This document shows, one piece after another, positions 36,427 through 45,042 of a DNA stretch of 64,000 nucleotides. Origin of the DNA: Candidatus Villigracilis saccharophilus. GTDB taxonomy: Bacteria > Chloroflexota > Anaerolineae > Anaerolineales > Villigracilaceae. The position numbers were made by a program, and so were the translations under genes. Location of the stretch: the NCBI GenBank assembly GCA_016709305.1, contig JADJNA010000017.1:32938-96937 (forward strand), in the 5' to 3' direction. The notes under the pieces were generated by a model. It saw nothing but the letters and a program-made list of their open reading frames with translations, was not told where the DNA came from and ran no database searches. Every line of letters starts with the position of its first letter. Within the stretch, counting starts at the first letter, position 1.

Positions 36427-38229
36427 ATGTCATTTACCATTGGTGAAAACATAGGGCCTTATCGGATCATAGAGCAGCTTGGGCAGGGCGGTATGGCGAC
36501 CGTTTATAAAGCCTATCATGCTGCGCTTGACCGCTATGTTGCCTTGAAGGTTTTGCACCAGGCATTTAATGAAGACCAAACTTTTACCGCCCGTTTTCAA
36601 CGCGAGGCGCGCGTGGTGGCAAAGCTGGAACATCCCAATATTGTTCCTGTGTATGATTATGCCGAACATGAGGCACGCCCATTTCTTGTGATGAAGTATA
36701 TCGAGGGGGATACGCTCAAGGCTCGTTTGCAGCAAGGACCGTTGACTTCAAAGGAAATTGAAGAGGTGGTAAATTCGATCGGCTCCGCTTTGGGGTATGC
36801 GCATCGCCAGGGAATTTTGCATCGAGATGTAAAACCGTCAAATGTGATGATCGCCCTGGATGGGGTGATGTATCTTGCTGATTTTGGCCTCGCGCGCATC
36901 GCGCAGGCGGGCGAATCCACCATGTCGTCAGACTCGATTATGGGTACGCCGCAATATATTTCGCCCGAGCAGGCGATGGGTATCAAAGAACTGGACGCGG
37001 GCACTGATATTTATTCCTTCGGCGTCATGTTGTATGAGATGGTGGTCGGGCAGGTCCCATTCAGCGCGGATACGCCGTTCTCAATTATTCATGATCATAT
37101 TTATACCCCGCTGCCCTTGCCAATGAAGGTCAACCCCAACGTACCTGAACCTGTTCAACGGGTCTTGTTGAAAGCACTTGCCAAAAACCGCCTTGACCGT
37201 TTTGAATCGGTTGGGGAGATGGTAAGCGCTTTTAAGAATGCGTGGACGGAGGCGGGAGTGCCAATGCAGGGAACCTCCATTACCATGCGTTCAGCAGGTT
37301 ATAAGAGTGAGCCGACGGCTGTCAAAACTCAAAAGGCAGTTTCAGTTAAAGAAACAGAGACAGTTAAAAGTGCGTCAAAGAGACGTTCGCCATGGATGTG
37401 GGTGGGCGTCGGGCTGATATCGATCTTTTGTCTGACGGTCGCATTTTTTGCAGTCACGAGGTATAAAAACCAGTCCGCTTTGACCCCAACGGTTATTGTA
37501 CCTAGCCCTGTGGTCTCAACCGTGCCACCTCAACCGACGAAACCATTGCCAGACTTGCCTGGCGGACGTACCCCAGGCGCTCAATTGCCGACGCCAAAGG
37601 TAAATAGCTCACCGCAAGTGACAGCGGCGCAGGAATTGGTAAACAAGAACCCTGGCGATCCTTTTGCACATTTGCAGCTTGCGCTTGCCTTGTGGGATGC
37701 GAATGAAGTCCGCCCGGCGATCGATGAACTTGCGCAGGCGGCGAATCTGGCCGGCCCAAACAATAAGGAATTTCTTTTGAAGGCTGCGGAGGAATTTAAG
37801 AGGCGGGAAGCCTGGGTGCCGGCGGCGGGCATGTATTTGCGACTGGTTCCAACGTACCGCGCTCAGGGACTGCCAATTGATCTGGAAAACGATTTCCGCG
37901 AAGCTGTATATAAAGCCTCAGAGAAAAAGGATATGCCGCTTTTTGTCTTCTTTGAGCGGATTGATAATGTCAATCTGCCGCTGGGGTACATTGCCCGCGG
38001 ACGATACGCTCTGTTCAATGGCGATATGAACGAATCCAGATCTCAACTGGCTAATGCTGAAAAACTAAAACCCGATATGTATGAAGTATTTTTATTGAAA
38101 GCTGAAATTGAAATGAAATCGGGCAGTCAAACTGAGGCGAAGAATATTTTTCTTTCGCTCTCTTCGGATCTCGGCGCACCGCAGTGGATCCGTTTTATGG
38201 CCGAAAATTATCTCAAAAAAATCCAATAG
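36427..38229 (+). CDS. Membrane Ser/Thr protein kinase with C-terminal helical-repeat domain
   Basis: Residues ~10-270 are a Hanks-type kinase: GQGGMATVYKAY, VALKVL (ATP Lys), HRDVKPSNV (catalytic loop), ADFGLAR and GTPQYISPEQAMG. A transmembrane helix lies at about 318-340 (WMWVGVGLISIFCLTVAFFAV). The C-terminal ~220 residues begin with a Pro-rich linker and then look like TPR-type helices (DPFAHLQLALALWDANEVRPAIDELAQAA). The outer part would sense or bind a partner while the kinase acts in the cytoplasm. It sits between pgk and tpiA, ten bases ahead of the latter, an unusual position that may mean coordinated expression with lower glycolysis. Confidence 0.9.
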   Translation: MSFTIGENIGPYRIIEQLGQGGMATVYKAYHAALDRYVALKVLHQAFNEDQTFTARFQREARVVAKLEHPNIVPVYDYAEHEARPFLVMKYIEGDTLKARLQQGPLTSKEIEEVVNSIGSALGYAHRQGILHRDVKPSNVMIALDGVMYLADFGLARIAQAGESTMSSDSIMGTPQYISPEQAMGIKELDAGTDIYSFGVMLYEMVVGQVPFSADTPFSIIHDHIYTPLPLPMKVNPNVPEPVQRVLLKALAKNRLDRFESVGEMVSAFKNAWTEAGVPMQGTSITMRSAGYKSEPTAVKTQKAVSVKETETVKSASKRRSPWMWVGVGLISIFCLTVAFFAVTRYKNQSALTPTVIVPSPVVSTVPPQPTKPLPDLPGGRTPGAQLPTPKVNSSPQVTAAQELVNKNPGDPFAHLQLALALWDANEVRPAIDELAQAANLAGPNNKEFLLKAAEEFKRREAWVPAAGMYLRLVPTYRAQGLPIDLENDFREAVYKASEKKDMPLFVFFERIDNVNLPLGYIARGRYALFNGDMNESRSQLANAEKLKPDMYEVFLLKAEIEMKSGSQTEAKNIFLSLSSDLGAPQWIRFMAENYLKKIQ

Positions 38230-38238
38230 GAAAAAAAT

Positions 38239-38997
38239 ATGCGAAAACCATTTGTTGCAGGAAATTGGAAAATGAACAAAACCATCGCCGAGACGCGCGA
38301 TCTGGTTTCTCAATTGAGTGAAAAAATAAGCGCGATCAACGGCGTGGAAAAAATTATATGCCCGCCTTTCGTGTCGTTACAGACCGCTTCTGCATTGATT
38401 GGCGGTTCAGGTATTGGTCTTGGTGCGCAGAATATGCATTGGGAGGAAAAAGGTGCGTTTACCGGCGAGGTTTCGCCGGCCATGGTGAAAGAGTTGTGCG
38501 GTTATGTTATCCTTGGTCACTCCGAAAGGCGCGCTTATTTCAATGAAAGCGATGAGATCGTAAATCGGAAGTTGATCTCCGCCCAAAAATACGATTTGAC
38601 GCCGATCGTTTGTGTTGGCGAGACCTTGGATCAATACGAATCAAAGCTGACGCGTGAGATTGTTTCCCGTCAGACAAGCCAGAGTCTCAGGGATGTCTCT
38701 CCTGACTTTGCGCCGCGCATCGTGGTGGCATACGAACCAGTCTGGGCGATCGGGACAGGCAAAGCTTCCAACGGCCTTGAAGCGAACGCGGTGGTCAAGG
38801 ATGTGATTCGTCCCGCGCTGGCTGAGTTGTTCGGGTTGGAAACAGCACAAGCTATCCGCGTTTTATATGGTGGCTCTGTTACTTCATCCAACGCGGCTGA
38901 ATTTTTTGGTCAACCTGATATTGACGGCGCGCTTGTTGGCGGTGCCAGTCTGAAAGTGGACGAGTTCGCAGCAATTACAAGGGCGGCGGCGGGATAA
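38239..38997 (+). CDS. tpiA: Triosephosphate isomerase
   Basis: The 252-residue protein is full length: GNWKMNKT, LGHSERRAYFNE (electrophile His), VVAYEPVWAIGTGK (catalytic Glu) and VLYGGSVTSSNAAEF. It interconverts DHAP and glyceraldehyde-3-phosphate. It shares a transcript with the upstream kinase, from which it is ten bases away. Confidence 0.97.
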   Translation: MRKPFVAGNWKMNKTIAETRDLVSQLSEKISAINGVEKIICPPFVSLQTASALIGGSGIGLGAQNMHWEEKGAFTGEVSPAMVKELCGYVILGHSERRAYFNESDEIVNRKLISAQKYDLTPIVCVGETLDQYESKLTREIVSRQTSQSLRDVSPDFAPRIVVAYEPVWAIGTGKASNGLEANAVVKDVIRPALAELFGLETAQAIRVLYGGSVTSSNAAEFFGQPDIDGALVGGASLKVDEFAAITRAAAG

Positions 38998-39067
38998 TCG
39001 CACAAAATAGTGGATGTAAACCTTCAACCATGGACAATCATCTACATCCCTCCGTTTATTCATATTG

Positions 39068-39829
39068 ATGTTGACTTCATTCGCTGGCGTATTCTGGTTT
39101 ATTCTGACGCTTTTGCCGCTGGTATTTCTCCAGCGGCTTTTGCATCGGGAGATACAAGCTGTTTTACTGATCATCACGCGCAATGCGGAATTAACGATCG
39201 GATTGTTCTCTATCCTCTTCCTGCCCGGCGTTGCCATGCATGAATTGAGTCATTATCTAATGGCGAAGTTGTTGCGTGTGCGGACCGGGCGTTTTTCATT
39301 GTTCCCAAAATCGCTTCCGAATGGGCGTTTGCAAATGGGATATGTCGAAACCGAACAGACGGATGTATTTCGAGATTCTTTGATCGGACTTGCTCCTTTG
39401 ATCGCCGGAAGCGTATTCGTGGCTTATGTCGGCAGCGACCACTTGCAATTGGGCACGCTTTGGAAGTTTTTACAAAATGGCCAGCTGAACTTGTTTTATA
39501 TGGCGGTTGGGGTTCTGCCAACTGTAAATGATTTTTACCTATGGCTATACCTTGCCTTTGCGGTTTCCAGCACCATGATGCCGTCGGAATCCGACAGTCA
39601 CGCCTGGTTTCCACTTGGGATTTGGGTGGCCGGGCTGCTTGGGCTAGCGGTCTTTGCCGGCGCAGGCGCGTGGATGCTTACAAATCTGACGCCGCTCGTT
39701 AATGGCTTTCTCTCAAACGTGGCTGAACTGTTCAGTGCAAGCGTGGTTTTGCACATTGTATTTCTTATCCCCGCATTTGTTGCACACAAGATACTATCAA
39801 AGGTCACGGGTGTGGATGTGAAAAGGTAA
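39068..39829 (+). CDS. Integral membrane protein with HELSH zincin-like motif (M50-like)
   Basis: The protein has about 254 residues with roughly six hydrophobic segments. FLPGVAMHELSHYLMAKLLRV contains HExxH inside a membrane segment, as in site-2-type (M50) proteases. The usual second ligand motif (NxxPxxxxDG) is not obvious; PTVNDFYLWLYLAFA could be related. It may be an intramembrane metalloprotease or a divergent homologue. It follows tpiA by 70 bases. Confidence 0.65.
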   Translation: MLTSFAGVFWFILTLLPLVFLQRLLHREIQAVLLIITRNAELTIGLFSILFLPGVAMHELSHYLMAKLLRVRTGRFSLFPKSLPNGRLQMGYVETEQTDVFRDSLIGLAPLIAGSVFVAYVGSDHLQLGTLWKFLQNGQLNLFYMAVGVLPTVNDFYLWLYLAFAVSSTMMPSESDSHAWFPLGIWVAGLLGLAVFAGAGAWMLTNLTPLVNGFLSNVAELFSASVVLHIVFLIPAFVAHKILSKVTGVDVKR

Positions 39830-39844
39830 CGAGCAATTGTTTCC

Positions 39845-40573
39845 TTATTTCAGGAAGATCCCCTCAGATTTAAAATACAATTGGAAATTTAAACTTATGG
39901 CGACATTTTGCGAGCCGGCGTTGGTGATATTGTGCCGGTATTGTGCGATGATATTGTGCTGATTTGCCCACTCGCATATTCCGCCCACGACGGCTTTCCC
40001 CAACCCCTTCTTGCGAAAATCTGGATGAGTCAACACGCCAATGTCGAGAAAGCCCGTTCGTTCATACCCGCTTGCTGCTGCGACCAGCTGTTCTCCGAAA
40101 AAGACCCCAAAGGCGACCTGGTGTGTGACTTCTACAAAACCCTCGTCAACATCTTCAGGCGTATTTGCGGCATGCAATGCGGACATGCTATTCGTGTCGG
40201 TTTCGTTCAATTGACGCAGAATGAACGGCTGGTCAGGAAGATACGCCGGCAGGTGCGGGGGGAATAGATAATATGCCAGCCCAATATCCCATGAAAGGAT
40301 CCGCTCACTTCCCCAGCTTGTTTGGATCAAATCGCCTGTCAGAGAAGTGTTTGCAGGTAATTCCTCAGTTATTTTTTCTAACTGCGAATAATAGGCTGGG
40401 TCAAGTTGTGCAAACGCGTGCTTTCCGATATGCCAAAGCGCGATGACCTTGTCGCCATCATATTTACTTTCTGGTAACAGGGTGGTTCCACTTTGTTGTG
40501 CAGTTTCGATTGGACAACCGAAGTACCCCGTCCAATTCCTGTAAATGGTATTTTCGAATGTTTCTTTGTCCAT
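39845..40573 (-). CDS. GNAT-family N-acetyltransferase
   Basis: The ATG at 40573 gives 242 residues; a TTG seven codons upstream is possible. The acetyl-CoA motif A is seen in GVLTHPDFRKKGLGKAVVGGICEWA. The N-terminal half (GTTLLPESKYDGDKVIALWHIG) is of the GNAT branch with an extra N-terminal domain. The substrate is unknown. It overlaps or abuts the upstream DUF1697 gene, so the two are probably cotranscribed. Confidence 0.8.
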   Translation of the reverse strand: MDKETFENTIYRNWTGYFGCPIETAQQSGTTLLPESKYDGDKVIALWHIGKHAFAQLDPAYYSQLEKITEELPANTSLTGDLIQTSWGSERILSWDIGLAYYLFPPHLPAYLPDQPFILRQLNETDTNSMSALHAANTPEDVDEGFVEVTHQVAFGVFFGEQLVAAASGYERTGFLDIGVLTHPDFRKKGLGKAVVGGICEWANQHNIIAQYRHNITNAGSQNVAISLNFQLYFKSEGIFLK

Positions 40574-40583
40574 GATCTTGAGT

Positions 40584-41135
40584 TTATCCTGCAAGAGTTG
40601 ATGCGTACTTTTCCGCCAGCTTCTTGATCGTATTCACGCCCCTCAAGGTTGATTTGACCTCCAGTGCCTTTTCGATTGCCACGTTTGAAATCTTGGATTC
40701 GCTCTGTTTATTTTTGCACAGCCAGTAGATCTCGCGCCCGTGAATGTGAAAGTCGTCAACGGTGGTGCGCAGAGACATCAACTTCTGTTTTGCGGCATCA
40801 TCGAGCGGGTCAGCCAGGAAGCCGATGTTGAGCGCGCCTGCCGCATCCAGTTGGGACTGTGGAAAGGGTTTGTGTTTTGCGATCTCCACTACCTCTGTAT
40901 CGGTGCGGATGAAGGTCGCCACTTCATATTCCAACGCTTCGCGCAGACATGCTTCGATCTTCTTTTCAAGCGCCTTCGTACTTCCCGCTTTTGCCTCAAA
41001 GATGACATTTCCGCTGGCAATAAAGGTTTCCACGTTGGAAAATCCAAGCGACTCAAATAGCTGGCGCAGGTGATCCATTTTGACAGTGTGACCGCCGACG
41101 TTGATGGCGCGCAGGAATGCAATGTACTTTGTCAT
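40584..41135 (-). CDS. DUF1697 family protein
   Basis: The 183-residue protein matches DUF1697 throughout: YIAFLRAINVGGHTVKMDHLRQLFESLGFSNVETFIASGNVIFE at the start and KISNVAIEKALEVKSTLRGVNTIKKL at the end. No biochemical function is established to my knowledge. It starts inside the end of the broken GNAT gene upstream (four-base overlap). Confidence 0.92.
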   Translation of the reverse strand: MTKYIAFLRAINVGGHTVKMDHLRQLFESLGFSNVETFIASGNVIFEAKAGSTKALEKKIEACLREALEYEVATFIRTDTEVVEIAKHKPFPQSQLDAAGALNIGFLADPLDDAAKQKLMSLRTTVDDFHIHGREIYWLCKNKQSESKISNVAIEKALEVKSTLRGVNTIKKLAEKYASTLAG

Positions 41136-41345
41136 CGATTAACCTTTTTATATTTTAGAAGTTTGTACATAAATACGGTTGTATGCAGTGACCCGTCTGT
41201 GCTTCGTGCATAATCCGGGATTGCGCCTGATTGCGTATAGCCTAGTTTGGTGTACAAGCGTTCAGAAGGATCGCCCGCTCTTGTGTCAAGAATTAATGTG
41301 GTTCGTCCTTTTCGACGGGCTTCTGCCTCGATCCCATCATAAGGG
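41132..41345 (-). pseudogene. GNAT acetyltransferase, C-terminal remnant
   Basis: GIEAEARRKGRTTLILDTRAGDPSERLYTKLGYTQSGAIPDYARS is the C-terminal third of a GNAT protein with the acetyl-CoA-proximal SERLYTKLGY motif. Its N-terminal part lies at 41597-41830, and a tnpB fragment lies between. Inserting one G in the GGG after GCCCTTATGAT would give ALMMGIEAEARRKGR, the usual helix before this motif. The gene can no longer give an intact product. Confidence 0.75.
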
Positions 41346-41579
41346 CTAGGCGTCAGCGACTTTGGAAATCGCGCGGACAACCATCTGCGCGGTCAGGTCA
41401 AAGATTTCCTTCACGGAATAATAGGTAAGTTTGTGAAGCGGAAATTGCCGAGAGGTCTGACTCTCCCAGGCCTGATCGCTGATGTAGTTACAGGCGGCGT
41501 TTGCCACTTCCAAAGTTTTGCGAAGTGCCTGTGCTTGTTCGGGCGTAGGCAGGAGTTTTATTTGAGCGATCAGTTTCAT
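41346..41579 (-). mobile_element. TnpB (IS200/IS605-type OrfB) N-terminal remnant
   Basis: The 77-codon frame from ATG 41579 reads MKLIAQIKLLPTPEQAQALR, then EVANAACNYISDQAW and FDLTAQMVVRAISKVADA, then stops. This is the N-terminal domain typical of TnpB/OrfB of IS200/IS605 or IS607 elements. The RuvC nuclease part and zinc finger are absent, and no tnpA is present. It splits a GNAT gene. It is most likely the residue of an inserted and then internally deleted element. Confidence 0.75.
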
Positions 41580-41596
41580 AACTGGATTGTACACCC

Positions 41597-41830
41597 TCAC
41601 CCAGGGGGGGCTGGTCTCATGATTTCCTGATCTATTTTTGCAATGAGCAGAATCCGGAAAGGGGCTTTCAGCGCGGATGCAACATCCCGCCAATACGTAG
41701 ATGCGTCCTCCTCGGTGAGGGGAGTGAGAAATCCGATGGACGCGCCATTTGCAATCGCGTCCTGTACGAGAGAGGTCAACTTTGGAAGAAGCTCTATGGT
41801 GCTTTCGGAAGTGAGACATTCGATGTTCAT
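41597..41830 (-). pseudogene. GNAT acetyltransferase, N-terminal remnant
   Basis: The 77-residue frame (LTSESTIELLPKLTSLVQDAI, FLTPLTEEDASTYWRDVASALK, FRILLIAKIDQEI) is a typical GNAT N-terminus ending in the strand that normally continues with the central sheet and motif A. It then runs into unrelated sequence and stops. Together with 41132-41345 it would form one gene, with about 45 central residues missing. Confidence 0.72.
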
Positions 41831-41906
41831 ATTGCTTTCAATTACGAAATTATAGCATTTAAAAAAGCTCCGAGTTCATAGAAACTCGGAGCTTGCTGTG
41901 TAAACT

Positions 41907-44165
41907 TTATCTTCGATTTCCGCCGCGATCCCCTCCGCCGCTGCGTCCACCCCGATCTCCGCCGCGACCGCCTCTGTCGCCGCCGCGTCCACCCCGGTCT
42001 CCGCCGCGACTCCCACCGCCGCCACTCCGTCCACCCTTGTCTTTTTCCCGGGCTTCTTCAGCTGACCAGCCTTCAAGTACAGCCTGGCGTGACAGGCGGA
42101 TCTTACCTTGTGGGTCAACGTCCGTGACCATCACGGTCAATTCATCGCCGAGAACACAAACATCCTCGACAGCATTCACGCGTTCGCTTGCGAGTTGTGA
42201 AATGTGTACGAGCCCGTCGATGCCGGGCAGGAGATTTACAAACGCCCCAAAGGCTTCCGTGCGCACTACCTTGCCGGTATAGATATTTCCAATTACCACC
42301 GACTCTGTCAAGCCCGCAACACGTTCCTGAGCGATCTTGGCGCCGACACTGTCAGTTGAGGCAATGTAAACCGTACCGTCTTCCTGAATGTCGATCTTGG
42401 TATGGGTCTCTTCCTGTAACGCGCGGATATTCTTGCCGCCGGGACCAATGAGCGCGCCGATCTTATCGATCGGGATCTTGACGGTGATGATGCGCGGAGC
42501 ATGCGGTTTCAATTCCGCGCGTGCTTCGGGCAGGGCTTCGAGCATCTTGTCCATGATCGACATGCGGGCAGTATGAGCCTGCGCCAGCGCTTCCTTCATC
42601 ATTTGCGTGCTCAAGCCGCTGATCTTGATGTCCATTTGCAAAGCGGTGATACCAGCGGCAGTTCCTGCGACTTTGAAATCCATGTCGCCGAGGTGGTCTT
42701 CGGTTCCCTGAATGTCGGTCAAGATTTGATAGCGGCCAGTTTCATCTGTGATGAGTCCCATGGCGACGCCGGATACAGGTGCCTTGATCGGCACGCCCGC
42801 ATCCATCAATGCCAAAGTCGAACCGCAGACTGAACCCATTGAGGTCGAGCCGTTGGAGGATAAAGCTTCGGACACAACGCGGATCGCGTATGGGAAGGAT
42901 TCTTCAGCTGGGATGACTGGTTCCAGCGCACGTTCTGCGAGCGCACCATGCCCGACCTCGCGCCTGCTTTGTCCACGAAGCATCTTGACCTCGCCTGTGG
43001 AGAAAGGCGGGAAGCTGTAGTGGTGCATGTAGCGTTTATTTTTCTCTGGGGATAGATTATCGAGTTCCTGTGCTTCGCCCAATGTTCCGAGAGTCGCAAA
43101 GGATAATACTTGTGTCTCGCCGCGTGTGAAAAGACCAGTGCCGTGTGCGCGGGGGGAGAGTCCCACTTCGCACCAGATCGGGCGGATTTCGGTCGGGGTG
43201 CGGCCATCGGGACGCTTGCCCATACCCAGGATTCTTTCACGCACGATCTTGTGTTCGGCTTCGCTGAATGCAGATTTAACATCTTTTGCGGCGGGAGCAG
43301 TTGTATCGCCTTCGATGCATAATTCAGTAACGACTGCGGCTTGTAATTCGTCCATGCCGCCGTAGAATTCGCCTTTGCTCAACGGCTTGTCAAGCAATTC
43401 GTTCATCTTGGCGTTGACTGATTCGAATACTTTCTTCTGCAATTCTTCGTTCGCGGTGGTGATGGTGGCTTCGCGCTTGGGCTTGCCAATTTCAGCCTGC
43501 ATCTTGAGTTGCAATTCAATGATCGGCTGCATGGACTGATGTCCCAATTCAAGGGCGGCGACCATGACATCTTCGGGGATTTCGTTGGCGCCGCATTCCA
43601 CCATGAGGATCGCATCTTTTGTGCCGGCAATTCTCAGGTCCAGATCTGAAGCGTTCATTTCCTCAAAAGTTGGGTTGAGCACGAACTCACCGTTGACGCG
43701 TCCAACACGGACGGCGGCTACAGGTCCAGCCCAGGGGATATCCGAGATCATGATCGCGGCAGAAGCAGCGTTGATCGCGAGAATATCAAGCGGGTTGATG
43801 CCATCGGCTGAGAATGAGTACATGATAACTTGCACTTCGTTTCGCATGCCATGTGCAAAGAGCGGGCGCAGGGGGCGGTCTGTCAGGCGCGCCACAAGGA
43901 TGGAATCGGTGGAAGCACGACCTTCACGTCGGAAGAAGGAACCGGGGATCTTGCCGCCGGCATACATGCGCTCTTCGTAGTCAACGGAAAGTGGGAAGAA
44001 GTCAATTCCTTCGCGTACGCCGCCCATGGTGGCTGCGTCGAATACGATCGAATCTTCCACGCCGAAGGTGACTGCGCCGCCTGCTTGAGCTGCCAAGGTG
44101 CCTGTCTCAAAGGTGAAAGTGCGCGTGCCTACAACGGCTGAATAGCGTTTTAATTCGGGTTTCAT
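41907..44165 (-). CDS. pnp: Polyribonucleotide nucleotidyltransferase (PNPase) with RGG-rich tail
   Basis: The start at 44165 follows AGGAG; an upstream extension is rejected. The 752-residue protein has two RNase PH domains (EERMYAGGKIPGSFFRREGR; EILMSFATLGTL region), a helical linker, a KH domain (IPIDKIGALIGPGGKNIRALQEE) and an S1 domain (GNIYTGKVVRTEAFGAFVNLLPGIDGLVHISQL). It ends in about 45 residues of RGG/RGGD repeats, an unusual low-complexity RNA-binding-like tail encoded by tandem repeats at about 41920-42040. The enzyme degrades RNA 3' to 5' using phosphate. It follows rpsO as in most bacteria. Confidence 0.96.
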   Translation of the reverse strand: MKPELKRYSAVVGTRTFTFETGTLAAQAGGAVTFGVEDSIVFDAATMGGVREGIDFFPLSVDYEERMYAGGKIPGSFFRREGRASTDSILVARLTDRPLRPLFAHGMRNEVQVIMYSFSADGINPLDILAINAASAAIMISDIPWAGPVAAVRVGRVNGEFVLNPTFEEMNASDLDLRIAGTKDAILMVECGANEIPEDVMVAALELGHQSMQPIIELQLKMQAEIGKPKREATITTANEELQKKVFESVNAKMNELLDKPLSKGEFYGGMDELQAAVVTELCIEGDTTAPAAKDVKSAFSEAEHKIVRERILGMGKRPDGRTPTEIRPIWCEVGLSPRAHGTGLFTRGETQVLSFATLGTLGEAQELDNLSPEKNKRYMHHYSFPPFSTGEVKMLRGQSRREVGHGALAERALEPVIPAEESFPYAIRVVSEALSSNGSTSMGSVCGSTLALMDAGVPIKAPVSGVAMGLITDETGRYQILTDIQGTEDHLGDMDFKVAGTAAGITALQMDIKISGLSTQMMKEALAQAHTARMSIMDKMLEALPEARAELKPHAPRIITVKIPIDKIGALIGPGGKNIRALQEETHTKIDIQEDGTVYIASTDSVGAKIAQERVAGLTESVVIGNIYTGKVVRTEAFGAFVNLLPGIDGLVHISQLASERVNAVEDVCVLGDELTVMVTDVDPQGKIRLSRQAVLEGWSAEEAREKDKGGRSGGGGSRGGDRGGRGGDRGGRGGDRGGRSGGGDRGGNRR

Positions 44166-44368
44166 TATTTTTTTGTCTCCTGTGTATAAAATGGAGTCCA
44201 ACAACTCCTGTTGTTGGTTTGCAAAGTCGGAAGACTTTGCACTCCGAAACTTACCCGCCAGTTGGTCAGGGACTGAAGAGTGTGAACAACCATTGTTGTT
44301 CGCGCTATTCAATTCCTGACTGCGGGATTTTCCTCCTCGCCTTGACGGGCAGGTAGGTGAGGGTTTAA
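44166..44368 (-). promoter_or_regulatory. pnp 5' leader with multiple stem-loops
   Basis: Between rpsO and pnp the leader can form several hairpins: CCAACAACTCCTGTTGTTGG (44198-44217), GCAAAGTC-GGAA-GACTTTGC (44221-44240) and GAACAACCATTGTTGTTC (about 44282-44299). In Enterobacteria the rpsO-pnp spacer is cut by RNase III, after which PNPase represses its own message. These stems suggest a similar control here, which is inference. Confidence 0.55.
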
Positions 44369-44404
44369 AAAGACCCTAAAAGTCTCGCGACCTTTAGGGT
44401 CTTT
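44369..44404 (-). terminator. Rho-independent terminator after rpsO
   Basis: On the minus strand AAAGACCCTAAAG and CTTTTAGGGTCTTT pair around a GC-rich loop and are followed by further T residues. It begins six bases after the rpsO stop and separates rpsO from pnp, possibly partially. Confidence 0.75.
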
Positions 44405-44410
44405 CACTAA

Positions 44411-44683
44411 CTACTTACGGCGGAGTGACAATCGTTCGGTTACGTTTAGATAGTTCTGGTAGTTGCTTGAGCGCAAGTACGTGAGCAATCGGCGGCGTTG
44501 ACCGACCAGTTTGAGCAAACCACGGCGGCAGGATTGATCCTGCTTGTTGCTTCGCAAATGCTCGGTGAGCTGAGTGATGCGATTGGTCAGGATGGCAATC
44601 TGAACTTCAGGGGAGCCGGTATCCTTGTCGTGGCGATGAAAATCTTCGATCGCCTTGGTCTTGACTTCTTTTGCAAGTGGCAT
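44411..44683 (-). CDS. rpsO: 30S ribosomal protein S15
   Basis: The start at 44683 (MPLAKEVKTKAIEDFHRHD) gives 90 residues, the usual length. DTGSPEVQIAILTNRITQLTEHL and RRGLLKLVGQRRRLLTYL are near-invariant. It binds 16S rRNA early in 30S assembly. AAAGGAAG precedes the start. Confidence 0.97.
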   Translation of the reverse strand: MPLAKEVKTKAIEDFHRHDKDTGSPEVQIAILTNRITQLTEHLRSNKQDQSCRRGLLKLVGQRRRLLTYLRSSNYQNYLNVTERLSLRRK

Positions 44684-44826
44684 GACGTGTGCTTCCTTTC
44701 TTTTAGATTTTTTTGGCGGTGCGAACACCGCGCTACGCAGGTCTCCGTGTCCACAGCTTCAGTTCTCTCAAGAGAACTTGACCGTAGGGCAGGACCAGTC
44801 ACGGGCGAGATTATACCAGAAAAATC

Positions 44827-44855
44827 TTGCCTCTAAATTCCATCTGTGCTAAACT
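44827..44855 (+). promoter_or_regulatory. Promoter of the leader-peptide/ABC exporter unit
   Basis: TTGCCT (44827-44832) and TAAACT (44850-44855) are 17 bases apart. Transcription would begin near 44862, about 30 bases before the leader ORF. Confidence 0.6.
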
Positions 44856-44890
44856 TGCCAAACTTATTCCACTGAAAGGAGGCTGCTTCG

Positions 44891-44950
44891 ATGAAAGAAA
44901 AATTTACCTCACACTTTGAACGTTTTGGGCCTCCCTACGGGTCATTTTAG
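44891..44950 (+). CDS. Short leader peptide ORF (19 aa) upstream of ABC exporter
   Basis: A near-perfect Shine-Dalgarno AAAGGAGG (44875-44882) is followed after eight bases by an ORF encoding MKEKFTSHFERFGPPYGSF and a TAG stop. A terminator begins 22 bases after the stop, and the exporter operon starts 41 bases after that. Codons 14-17 (Pro-Pro-Tyr-Gly, CCTCCCTACGGG) contain CCTACGG, which can pair with the 5' arm of the terminator. This is the layout of ribosome-controlled attenuation. The peptide is not rich in one amino acid, so translation stress or a ribosome-targeting drug is a more likely signal than an amino acid. I know of no described homologue. Confidence 0.65.
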   Translation: MKEKFTSHFERFGPPYGSF

Positions 44951-44972
44951 ACTCTTCATGCTATTTGCATGT

Positions 44973-45001
44973 ACCGCAGGCGCGCCCGCCCTGCGGTTTT
45001 T
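44973..45001 (+). terminator. Rho-independent terminator/attenuator in the leader
   Basis: ACCGCAGG (44973-44980), a nine-base GC-rich loop, CCTGCGGT (44990-44997), then TTTTT. It lies before, not after, the coding region it would affect. A small hairpin CATGC-TATTT-GCATG (44957-44971) sits directly upstream. Confidence 0.82.
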
Positions 45002-45042
45002 CATTTAAACGCCTTTTGTTCCGTCAAATTAGGAGAATTCTT

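Noticed and set aside
41346..41579. Intact IS200/IS605 element
   Set aside because: Only the first 77 codons of tnpB remain; no tnpA and no full-length nuclease domain.
41907..42040. CRISPR or tandem-repeat array
   Set aside because: The repeats are in frame within pnp and encode the RGG tail; there are no spacers.
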